64,000 nt of DNA from Casimicrobiaceae bacterium (GTDB lineage: Bacteria; Pseudomonadota; Gammaproteobacteria; Burkholderiales; Casimicrobiaceae). Under the pieces are notes generated by a model. It did no database searches, had not been told where the DNA came from, and saw nothing but the letters and a program-made list of their open reading frames with translations. Numbering within the stretch: position 1 is the first letter of the stretch; every line of letters begins with the position of its first letter. Both the position numbers and the translations under genes were made by a program. The DNA lies in NCBI GenBank assembly GCA_026646885.1, contig JAPKHK010000009.1, positions 1 to 64,000 of the forward strand. The letters are read 5' to 3'. Of this stretch, positions 56,867 through 64,000 are shown in pieces.

Positions 56867-57742
56867 CTATTCACGCAGCAGGCGGATGAGGCTGGACGTA
56901 TCCCAGCGCCCGCCTCCCCGCGCCTGCAGCCGTGCATAGAACTGATCCACGATCGCCGTGACCGGCAAGGCGGCCCCATTGGTCCGCGCCTCCGCGAGGC
57001 AGATGGCCAAATCCTTGCGCATCCAATCGACCGCGAAACCGAAATCAAAACGGTCAGCGATCATGGTGCCGCCGCGGTTGTCCATCTGCCAACTCTGCGC
57101 TGCGCCTTTGCCGATGACCTCCAAGGCCTTGCTTACGTCGAGCCCAGCCCGCTGTCCAAAGTTGAGCGCTTCGGCCAAGCCTTGCAGCAGGCCAGCGATA
57201 CAGATTTGGTTGACCATCTTGGTAAGCTGCCCCGCGCCACAGGGGCCCATGAGCGTGACCGCCTTGGCATATCCCCGGAGCACCGGTTCTGCCCGAGCAA
57301 AAACGCCGTCTTCACCGCCGACCATGATGGTGAGTTGACCTTTCTCGGCACCGGCTTGGCCGCCGGAAACCGGCGCATCCAGGAAGCCGACCCCGCGTGC
57401 GCGGGCAGCCGCATCGAGTTCTCGGGCCACTTCCGCAGAAGCCGTGGTGTGATCGATCAGGATGCTGCCCGGCTTCATGCCACTGAGCGCACCGCTGGGT
57501 CCGAGTACGACTTCGCGCAAGTCCTGGTCATTGCCCACGCAGGTCATCACGAACTCGGCGTGGACCGCGGCTTCGGACGGGGAGTGCGCGCGTTGACCGT
57601 GGTGCGTGGCTATCCACTCTTGCGCCCGAGCGGAGCTGCGGTTGTACACCGCTACGTCGTGCCCTTGGGCGGCCAGGTGCCCCGCCATGGGCCCACCCAT
57701 CACCCCCAGGCCGATGAAAGCGCACCTGCGTGCCGTGTTCAT
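56867..57742 (-). CDS. NAD(P)-dependent beta-hydroxyacid dehydrogenase (GarR/GlxR/MmsB family)
   Basis: This 291-aa oxidoreductase has the N-terminal dinucleotide motif FIGLGVMGGPMAGHLA, the substrate segment DAPVSGGQAGAEKGQL and the catalytic lysine in GAGQLTKMVNQI. Likely substrates are tartronate semialdehyde, 3-hydroxyisobutyrate or succinic semialdehyde; the choice cannot be made. The ATG at 57742 starts [13 protein letters not shown]. It overlaps the SemiSWEET gene by four bases. Confidence 0.92.
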   Translation of the reverse strand: MNTARRCAFIGLGVMGGPMAGHLAAQGHDVAVYNRSSARAQEWIATHHGQRAHSPSEAAVHAEFVMTCVGNDQDLREVVLGPSGALSGMKPGSILIDHTTASAEVARELDAAARARGVGFLDAPVSGGQAGAEKGQLTIMVGGEDGVFARAEPVLRGYAKAVTLMGPCGAGQLTKMVNQICIAGLLQGLAEALNFGQRAGLDVSKALEVIGKGAAQSWQMDNRGGTMIADRFDFGFAVDWMRKDLAICLAEARTNGAALPVTAIVDQFYARLQARGGGRWDTSSLIRLLRE

Positions 57743-58020
57743 GGTGGGGTCATCTCCTTGCTGCGTGAAGTCCTGGAGAACCGCCATTTCAGACTCAAGA
57801 CCCAGAGCGCCAGAGCCAAAGTAGCGCCATTGGCCAAGACGATCGGCGTTGCGCCGATGCTGAGGCCGTAGACGAGCCAAAGGGCAACCCCTAGACTAAA
57901 GATGCTGAACATGCTCCAGGATATATCTTCGGCGCTGCGGCGTCGATGGATACGCCAGACCTGCGGCACGAAAGCGAGGGTGGTCAGGGTGCCGGCGATA
58001 GCGCCGAGCCAGTCCATCAT
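57739..58020 (-). CDS. SemiSWEET (PQ-loop) sugar transporter
   Basis: This is a 93-aa protein with three helices and a PQ-loop: the signature [20 protein letters not shown] with the conserved proline-glutamine pair. SemiSWEETs work as dimers to move sugars down their gradient. The ATG pair at 58020/58017 overlaps the argH stop; either could be used. Its placement between argH and a dehydrogenase gives no substrate hint. Confidence 0.88.
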   Translation of the reverse strand: MMDWLGAIAGTLTTLAFVPQVWRIHRRRSAEDISWSMFSIFSLGVALWLVYGLSIGATPIVLANGATLALALWVLSLKWRFSRTSRSKEMTPP

Positions 58021-59429
58021 GTCTTGCCTCGCGTTTCCAGCGCGCGCCGCGCCGCAGCTATGGCTGCGCACACTTGCGCGGGCGCGGTGCCACCGGGATG
58101 ATTGCGGCTGGCGACCGAGCCTTCCAGCGACAGTACGGCGTAAACATCCTCGCCGATGCGCTCGGAAAACCCGTGGAGATCGGCCAAAGGCAAATCAGCC
58201 AGCTCGCAATCCTTGGCTTCGGCATGGCGCACGGCGCGCGCAACGATCTCGTGGGCGTCGCGGAAGGGTACGCCTCGCTTCACCAGGTAGTCGGCCAAAT
58301 CGGTAGCCGTGGCATAACCTTCTCGCGCAGCGGCGCGCATGCGCTCGGCATTGACTTCGATGCCGCCGACCAAATCGGCATAGATCCGCAGGGTCTGAGT
58401 CAGCGTCTCGACGGTGTCGAAGAGCGGCTCCTTGTCTTCCTGATTGTCCTTGTTGTAGGCCAGGGGCTGGCCCTTCATCAGAGTGAGCAGCGCGACGAGG
58501 TGGCCGTTCACCCGCCCAGTCTTGCCGCGCACCAGCTCTGGAACGTCGGGGTTTTTCTTTTGGGGCATGATACTGGAGCCTGTGCAGAAGCGGTCGGCGA
58601 GACGGATGAAGCCAAAGCGGGGGCTCATCCAGACAATGAGTTCTTCGGAAAGCCGAGAAAGGTGCGTCATCAGCAGCGCGCCGGCAGCGACGAACTCGAT
58701 GGCGAAGTCCCGATCGGACACGGCATCTAGCGAATTGGCGCAAATGCCTTCGAAGCCCAGGTCCCGTGCAACTCGTTCGCGGTCGATCGGGAAGCTGGTG
58801 CCCGCCAGGGCGGCCGCCCCAAGGGGCAGGCGGTTCATGCGCCGACGGCAATCCACAAAGCGCTCGCGGTCGCGCAGGCTCATTTCGAAGTAGGCGAGCA
58901 GATGGTGGCCGAAGGTGACTGGCTGAGCCACCTGCATATGCGTGAACCCGGGCATGACGGTCTCAGTGTGACGCTCGGCCAGATCGAGTAGCGCTCGCTG
59001 AAACTGTACAATCAGGGCGACAATGTCGTCGCAGGCCGTGCGCAGCCAAAGGCGGACGTCGGTCGCGACCTGATCATTGCGGGAGCGCGCCGTATGCAAG
59101 CGTTTGCCGGCTTCGCCAACAAGCGCGGTAAGGCGCTTTTCCAGGTTGAAATGGACATCTTCGAGGTCAAGAGACCATTGGAATTCACCCGCGGTGATCT
59201 CTTTGCGGATCTGCGCAAAGCCACTCTCGATGGAAGCCAGATCAGACTCGGAAATCACCCCGCAGGCGGCAAGCATCCGGGCGTGCCCGAGCGAGCCTGC
59301 GATGTCGAATTCGGCCAGGCGGTAATCAAAACCGACCGAGGCGGTGTAGCGTTTCACCAGCTCCGCCACCGGCTCGCTGAACCGTCCGGACCAGCCGCCG
59401 GTCGGAGAGGAAATCGAATCGTCTTGCAT
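58017..59429 (-). CDS. argH: Argininosuccinate lyase
   Basis: ArgH splits argininosuccinate to arginine and fumarate. It is 470 aa with the fumarase/aspartase signature [12 protein letters not shown] and the catalytic serine in that loop. The N-terminus [20 protein letters not shown] is typical. It is divergent from algZ across about 100 bases, an arrangement widespread in beta- and gammaproteobacteria. Confidence 0.97.
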   Translation of the reverse strand: MQDDSISSPTGGWSGRFSEPVAELVKRYTASVGFDYRLAEFDIAGSLGHARMLAACGVISESDLASIESGFAQIRKEITAGEFQWSLDLEDVHFNLEKRLTALVGEAGKRLHTARSRNDQVATDVRLWLRTACDDIVALIVQFQRALLDLAERHTETVMPGFTHMQVAQPVTFGHHLLAYFEMSLRDRERFVDCRRRMNRLPLGAAALAGTSFPIDRERVARDLGFEGICANSLDAVSDRDFAIEFVAAGALLMTHLSRLSEELIVWMSPRFGFIRLADRFCTGSSIMPQKKNPDVPELVRGKTGRVNGHLVALLTLMKGQPLAYNKDNQEDKEPLFDTVETLTQTLRIYADLVGGIEVNAERMRAAAREGYATATDLADYLVKRGVPFRDAHEIVARAVRHAEAKDCELADLPLADLHGFSERIGEDVYAVLSLEGSVASRNHPGGTAPAQVCAAIAAARRALETRGKT

Positions 59430-59560
59430 GCGGGGAGTGCTTCAATAAGAATAGCTGCCTGAACAGGGAGGTAGGGGCCTCGTAGCGGGATCCAGGCCAG
59501 CGTGCCAAGAGCGCCGTAGCGGGGAATATGGACGCGCCGCCGTTCGGGCCGCGAAAAATC

Positions 59561-60595
59561 ATGGCAGGGATTATAAAGCAAAACGTTTCCAACCTCGGTT
59601 TGCCGGACTTTCGCAATCTGGGGATCATTCTGCGCCTGCTGGGGCTGGCCGGGCTTTGCTCGCTGGCCGCCGTACTGTTGCTGGTGCGTCAATGGCCGGA
59701 CGTCCTGCCTGTAATGGCAGGTTTGGGCGCCACTGTGGTACCGCAGCTGATCGCCACCCTTTTGCTGCTCTTCGCAGCCTCACCTTGGCTTGCGCAGCTC
59801 TCCTGGCGGGCAGGGGTTCTCAGCGTGGTTGGCTTGTCCATGGTGGTTGCGCTCGGGTTGCACCGGATCGATCCGGGCTACCTGCTCGATCCCCCTGGCA
59901 CGGGCCTGCGCCGGGCCCTGCTGGCCGCCATGGGCGCGGCTGCGGCGCTAGCCTACCTGGTCCTGCGCGCCAAGGCGCTCTCCCCGGCCATCGCCGAAGC
60001 GCGCTTACAAGCCCTACAGGCGCGCATCCGGCCGCATTTCCTGTTCAACAGCCTCAACGCCGTGTTGTCGCTCATTCGAACTGATCCGCGTCGGGCAGAA
60101 ACTGCCCTGGAGGATATGGCGGACCTTTTCCGCGTTCTTATGCGCGATAACCGCGAGCTGACCACCCTGGCCGCCGAAATCGAGCTATGCCGGGAATACC
60201 TCGGGCTGGAGGAACTTCGCTTGGGCGAACGCCTGAGGGTAGATTGGCATATCGAAAAGATGCCTGGTGATGCCCTGGTGCCGCAGCTACTGCTTCAACC
60301 TTTGCTGGAAAATGCCGTATATCACGGCATTGAGCCTTCGAGCGAGCCAGGCGTAGTGGAGATCAACATCTTCGACCGACGTGGAGAAGTCCACGCCATT
60401 CTGCGGAACCCCTACCGCAGGGAGGGGAGCCATCACGCCGGCAACAAGATGGCCTTGGAGAACATTCGCGAGCGCCTGGCTTTGCATTTCGACGCCGAAG
60501 CAAGCTTGAACACCCAGATCGTTGGGGATGCCTATCAAGTTCATATCGTCCTGCCGTACCGTCCGGCGGAACGGGAGACGAGGAACCTCGCATGA
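59561..60595 (+). CDS. algZ: LytS/AlgZ-type sensor histidine kinase
   Basis: This is a membrane histidine kinase of 344 aa with four to five N-terminal helices (residues 20-140). The His_kinase domain has the phospho-site RIRPHFLFNSLNAVLSLIR, and the HATPase domain has QLLLQPLLENAVYHGIEP. The start is uncertain: the ATG at 59528 adds 11 residues. It overlaps algR by four bases. In Pseudomonas the pair regulates alginate and type IV pili; the targets here are unknown. Confidence 0.9.
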   Translation: MAGIIKQNVSNLGLPDFRNLGIILRLLGLAGLCSLAAVLLLVRQWPDVLPVMAGLGATVVPQLIATLLLLFAASPWLAQLSWRAGVLSVVGLSMVVALGLHRIDPGYLLDPPGTGLRRALLAAMGAAAALAYLVLRAKALSPAIAEARLQALQARIRPHFLFNSLNAVLSLIRTDPRRAETALEDMADLFRVLMRDNRELTTLAAEIELCREYLGLEELRLGERLRVDWHIEKMPGDALVPQLLLQPLLENAVYHGIEPSSEPGVVEINIFDRRGEVHAILRNPYRREGSHHAGNKMALENIRERLALHFDAEASLNTQIVGDAYQVHIVLPYRPAERETRNLA

Positions 60596-61362
60596 CCGAA
60601 GCACAGCCCTTGCGCATCCTGGTGGTCGATGACGAAGCGCCAGCGCGGCGCCGCCTGCGGGAAATCCTGGGCGATTGCGCCGAGTCGCTTCCGCTCACGG
60701 TGGTTGGCGAGGCGGAAAACGGCGTTCAAGCCCTGGAATTGCTTGGCAATGTTGCCGCCGACCTGGTTCTGGCAGACATTCACATGCCGGACATGGACGG
60801 CTTGGAACTTGCCCGCCACTCCCTGAAACTCCCTCAGCCCCCGGCGGTGGTATTTACCACGGCGCATTCGGAACATGCTTTGGAGGCATTCGAGGTCAAC
60901 GCCATCGATTATTTGACCAAGCCGGTGAAAGCGCAGCGGCTCCTTGCGGCCCTGCAGAAAACCCCGCGGCGGCGGCCACTTCCGGAAGCCACCCTGGACC
61001 GGCTCGCCGACGTAGCGCGGCGCTTTTTGAGCGTTACCGAACGCAGCCGCGTCATCCTGGTGCCGGTGGATGAGGTCATCTACCTCAAAGCGGAGCTGAA
61101 ATATGTGACAGTGCGAACGGCGGCCAGGGAATACTTGATCGAAGAAAGCCTGACGCGCCTGGAGCGGGAGTTTGGCGAGCGCCTGATCCGCATCCATCGC
61201 AACTGCCTGGTCGCGCGTGCCTTTGTCCGTGGGTTCGAGCGCCGCACGGGGCCCGAGGGCGAAACGCGCTGGGAAACGGTGCTCGACGGTGTGAACGAAA
61301 GCCTGCCTGTGAGCCGCCGCCAGCAGCATGTGGTGCGCGAACTCGGCGGCATGCGCGGTTGA
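60592..61362 (+). CDS. algR: LytTR-family response regulator AlgR
   Basis: This 256-aa protein has a receiver domain with phospho-site D62 (VLADIHMPDMDGLEL) and the KPV motif, and a C-terminal LytTR DNA-binding domain (VIYLKAELKYVTVRTAAREYLIEESL quoted in part, about 160-255). It is cotranscribed with algZ. Unlike in many relatives, hemC does not follow; a PfkB kinase gene begins 23 bases later. Confidence 0.93.
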   Translation: MTEAQPLRILVVDDEAPARRRLREILGDCAESLPLTVVGEAENGVQALELLGNVAADLVLADIHMPDMDGLELARHSLKLPQPPAVVFTTAHSEHALEAFEVNAIDYLTKPVKAQRLLAALQKTPRRRPLPEATLDRLADVARRFLSVTERSRVILVPVDEVIYLKAELKYVTVRTAAREYLIEESLTRLEREFGERLIRIHRNCLVARAFVRGFERRTGPEGETRWETVLDGVNESLPVSRRQQHVVRELGGMRG

Positions 61363-61384
61363 GAATGAGGGGAAGCGAGGCACC

Positions 61385-62341
61385 ATGGCCAGCAAGAGAA
61401 TCCTGATCTGCGGTTCGATCGCTTACGACACCATTATGGTGTTTGGCGACCGCTTCCGTGAACACATCCTTCCCGATCAGACCCATATCCTCAATGTCTC
61501 GTTTCAGGTGACCGAGATGCGGCGCGAATTCGGCGGCACGGCGGCCAATATCGCGTACAACCTCAAGGGTATGGGCGGCGAGCCGGTAATCATGGCGACG
61601 CTCGGCATGGACGGCGACAGTTACCGCCAGCGCCTCGAAGTCCAGGGACTCAGCATAGAAGGTGTGCGCGTGGTGGACGGCACCTATACTGCGCAGGCCT
61701 ACATCATCACCGATCTGGATGACAACCAGATCACTGCCTTCCATCCCGGCGCGATGAATCACTCGCATCTCAACGCGGTCGGCGACATGGCGGACATCGC
61801 CTTGGGCATCGTTGCCCCGGATGGGCGCGAAGGGATGATTGCCCATGCAAGGCAGTTCGCGACCGCTGGCATTCCGTTTGTGTTTGATCCGGGACAGGGC
61901 CTGCCGCTATTCAGCGGGGCGGAGTTGTTGGAAATCGTGGACCGGGCGAGTTATTTGACCGTCAACGATTATGAGGGCCAACTCTTGCAGCAAAAGACCG
62001 GCTTGGGGCTGGAACGACTGGCCGAACGCCTGATTAGACGCGGCGGGGCGCTGGTTGTCACTTTGGGCGCACATGGCTCGCGCATTTACAGCGCGGACGG
62101 CCTTTTGAAGATTCCTGCGGTGCACCCGCGGGCCGTAGTCGATCCGACCGGCTGCGGGGATGCCTACCGCGCGGGTCTGCTCTACGGCATCGCCCAGGGC
62201 TGGGATTGGAAGCGCACTGGGCGGCTCGCCTCGTTGCTGGGTGCCATCAAAGTGGCGAGCCGTGGTGCGCAGAACCACCAGGTTAGTCGCGACGAACTCT
62301 CTACGTTATACTTTCAGCGTTTCCAGGAACCGCTCTGGTAG
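61385..62341 (+). CDS. PfkB-family carbohydrate kinase (adenosine/ribokinase-like)
   Basis: This 318-aa kinase starts ASKRILICGSIAYDTIMVF at the ATG 61385, preceded by GAAGCGAGG. It has the first PfkB motif GGTAANIAYNLKGMGG and the catalytic second motif VDPTGCGDAYRAGLLYG. The N-terminus, with ILPDQTHILNVSFQVTEMRREFGG, resembles bacterial adenosine-kinase-like proteins. The substrate is unknown. Confidence 0.9.
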   Translation: MASKRILICGSIAYDTIMVFGDRFREHILPDQTHILNVSFQVTEMRREFGGTAANIAYNLKGMGGEPVIMATLGMDGDSYRQRLEVQGLSIEGVRVVDGTYTAQAYIITDLDDNQITAFHPGAMNHSHLNAVGDMADIALGIVAPDGREGMIAHARQFATAGIPFVFDPGQGLPLFSGAELLEIVDRASYLTVNDYEGQLLQQKTGLGLERLAERLIRRGGALVVTLGAHGSRIYSADGLLKIPAVHPRAVVDPTGCGDAYRAGLLYGIAQGWDWKRTGRLASLLGAIKVASRGAQNHQVSRDELSTLYFQRFQEPLW

Positions 62342-62409
62342 CGCTAAGTATGTGCCGGTCCGGTTCCCGGACCCAATTGCGGTGGAAATCGAGTGAAGGA
62401 GTGGTTCTA

Positions 62410-63192
62410 ATGAAAGCGATCAAGCTGAGCATGCTGGCCGGAGCGGCTTTGGCACTGGCCGGATGTACCTCGCAAATGGAAATGGGTAGTGGTGGCTCAA
62501 TCGTCAGCGGTTCGGCTGGCGACGCTGGTGCCCGAGGCGCTTCCGCGCAGTTGGTGCGCTGCGACGCGCCAGTCGGCACCGTCGCGGTTTCGGAGAATCC
62601 GCACGGATATGGCTACGTGGTCTATTACGGTTCCCTGCCCAAGTCGCCCATGCCGCTCTTGAAGCTCATGCTGCAGCAAAGCGGCTGCTTCCGCGTGGTC
62701 GATCGCGGTGCTGGCCTGCGCGCGACACGCCAGGAGATCGAATTGCAGCGGGAAGGGCTTACCCGCAGGCAGAACAACGTGAAGAAGGGCAACGTCGTCG
62801 AGGCTCACTACACACTGATTCCCGACGTGGTCTTCGCCGAGGACAACGCGGGCGGCATGGGCGCGGCGCTGGGGGCGTTCTTTCCCAAGGCGCCAGCCGT
62901 GGGAGCGATCGCCGGCAGCATGAAATTCCGCGAGGCACAGGTGGTATTGACGCTTACCGATAACAATACCACGGAGCAGATCGCGGCGGCTGAGGGCAGC
63001 GCGCGCGCCACCGATTTCGGGCTCGGCGGCGGCATACTCGGCTCGCTTGGCGGTGCCGTTGCCGGCGGCTGGGGTCGCACCAACGAGGGCAAGGTGGTGG
63101 CAGCAGCGATGATGGATGCCATCAACAAGTTGGTACCGCAGTTCCGCGCCATGGGACCAGCCGGCCCGGTGCCTGAGAAGAAGCGCAAGTAG
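62410..63192 (+). CDS. CsgG/HfaB-like lipoprotein
   Basis: This is a 260-aa lipoprotein with lipobox ALAGC (lipidated Cys about residue 19). The mature part has a CsgG-like fold pattern (PMPLLKLMLQQSGCFRVVDRG, then VEAHYTLIPDVVF) and a glycine-rich segment FGLGGGILGSLGGAVAGGWG. Curli-associated CsgG forms secretion pores, but this protein is in no curli operon, so export activity is not claimed. The ATG at 62410 follows GAAGGAGTGGTTCTA. Confidence 0.75.
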   Translation: MKAIKLSMLAGAALALAGCTSQMEMGSGGSIVSGSAGDAGARGASAQLVRCDAPVGTVAVSENPHGYGYVVYYGSLPKSPMPLLKLMLQQSGCFRVVDRGAGLRATRQEIELQREGLTRRQNNVKKGNVVEAHYTLIPDVVFAEDNAGGMGAALGAFFPKAPAVGAIAGSMKFREAQVVLTLTDNNTTEQIAAAEGSARATDFGLGGGILGSLGGAVAGGWGRTNEGKVVAAAMMDAINKLVPQFRAMGPAGPVPEKKRK

Positions 63193-63202
63193 CCATTGCA
63201 GT

Positions 63203-63240
63203 CTGGCCGCGCCTTGATGCGCGGCCAGCGGTTTCCCTTT
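63203..63240 (+). terminator. Intrinsic terminator after the CsgG-like gene
   Basis: A perfect 10-bp stem CTGGCCGCGC/GCGCGGCCAG with loop CTTGAT (63203-63228) followed by CGGTTTCCCTTT. The T-run is imperfect. Confidence 0.7.
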
Positions 63241-63391
63241 GCAAACAGGCGCACGCAAGGCGCTCTCCCGCTTCCGCTTGGAAGCCTCAGTTGGGCGCGC
63301 CCATCATGTGATGCGCTAGATCCTCCCGTAAGCCTTGCTCCGCCAGATCGGAAGGGAAGAAGCAAGCGGTCAGACGAGGTTTCTTGGTTCA

Positions 63392-64000
63392 ATGCCTGCA
63401 CTACGTATCGCCGCAGCCTTGTGGCTCCTGGCTTGTGCCCTGGCGACGGGTGCCTTTCGCTATTCCTTTTGGCCACCATCCCGCCAACGGCGCTATGTGC
63501 GAGCCTGGTCGCGCAGGCTGCTGCGTGCGCTGGGCCTGCGCCTGGTCGTGCACGGCCATTTGCCTGAAGCGCAGCATCACAACCTGTTGGTGGTGGCCAA
63601 CCACATTTCTTGGCTGGACATCTTCGTCCTGCACGCGATTCATCCCACGCGCTTCGTGGCCAAGGCGGAGCTGGCGTACTGGCCGGTATTTGGTTTCTTG
63701 ATTCGGCGCTCCGGAACGATTTTCGTCGAGCGCTCCAAGCGCCAAGATACTGCTCGCGTCAACCGCAAGATCGGCGATGCCTTGGCGGGAGGTGACTGCA
63801 TTGGCATATTCCCGGAGGGTACGACCAGTGAAGGCCGAGGTGTGGCGCGCTTTCACGCTTCGCTCTTGCAGCCGGTGATCGATGCCGGCGGTCATGTACA
63901 GCCCATCGCTCTGCGCTATCGCAACCCCGACCGCAGCACTTCGGATGCTGCGGCTTACGTCGGAACGATGAGCTTTGCCACGAGTTTGCGCCGTATCCTC
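63392..64000 (+). CDS. Lysophospholipid (1-acyl-glycerol-3-phosphate) acyltransferase, truncated by the window edge
   Basis: The ATG at 63392 opens a frame that runs to the window end, 203 codons so far. The product has an N-terminal membrane segment, then the acyltransferase motif I NHISWLD and motif III FPEGTTSEG. It acylates lysophosphatidate or lysophospholipid. A longer frame in another register at 63384 is a shadow. The C-terminus is not visible. Confidence 0.88.
   Translation, partial: MPALRIAAALWLLACALATGAFRYSFWPPSRQRRYVRAWSRRLLRALGLRLVVHGHLPEAQHHNLLVVANHISWLDIFVLHAIHPTRFVAKAELAYWPVFGFLIRRSGTIFVERSKRQDTARVNRKIGDALAGGDCIGIFPEGTTSEGRGVARFHASLLQPVIDAGGHVQPIALRYRNPDRSTSDAAAYVGTMSFATSLRRIL

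Overview
The window is GC-rich, densely coded bacterial chromosome with no sign of phage, plasmid or insertion sequences. Gene content and order point to a betaproteobacterium of the Rhodocyclales/Nitrosomonadales kind. The supporting blocks are kdsD-lptCAB-rpoN-hpf-ptsN-hprK-rapZ, mlaFEDACB followed by ibaG-murA-hisGD, metG/apbC/dcd, qseEGF, moeA-mobA-moaA and argH-algZR. The assignment is inference; no rRNA gene is present to confirm it.

Layout. Bases 90-9831 are one long minus-strand run: KDO and LPS transport genes (kdsD, lptC, lptA, lptB), then sigma-54, a hibernation factor, the nitrogen PTS protein PtsN, HPr kinase, RapZ, a NusG-II/Gx transporter pair, a LON-domain protein and thyA. 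A CPA2 antiporter (9925-11895) is divergent from kdsD. Bases 12020-15706 are the complete Mla retrograde phospholipid transport operon, including mlaA. After a 600-base gap with a candidate structured RNA come an ABC-2 exporter, ibaG, murA, hisG and hisD. Bases 21420-29022 (minus) encode a six-subunit membrane complex related to hydrogenase-4, followed by a GNAT gene. Its large subunit lacks every NiFe ligand cysteine, so it is an energy-converting-hydrogenase-related complex and not a hydrogenase. metG, apbC, dcd, a decayed DUF4337 gene and folA follow.

Bases 33954-38044 are the most interesting part. A QseE/QseG/QseF (GlrK/GlrR-type) signalling operon is followed by two TGTC-N10-GACA-type sites, a consensus IHF site, a consensus sigma-54 promoter, a previously uncalled 57-codon ORF with a good ribosome binding site, and a strong terminator. 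This looks like a self-contained output gene of the two-component system. Sigma-54 itself (rpoN) and RapZ, which is linked to the same regulator in enterobacteria, are encoded in the same window.

The remainder holds molybdenum cofactor genes (38093-41118), tRNA-Ser(CGA), small membrane and LysM genes, a LuxR-type regulator, nadK-recN, a TPP enzyme/flavoprotein pair, a PBP7-type peptidase, an Atm1-like ABC exporter, clsB with its EEP partner, an OsmC protein, a PCu(A)C copper chaperone, a GarR-type dehydrogenase, a SemiSWEET, argH, algZR, a PfkB kinase, a CsgG-like lipoprotein and a truncated acyltransferase at the right edge. A second candidate small RNA (55619-55721, minus) carries repeated anti-Shine-Dalgarno CCUCC motifs and a clear terminator.
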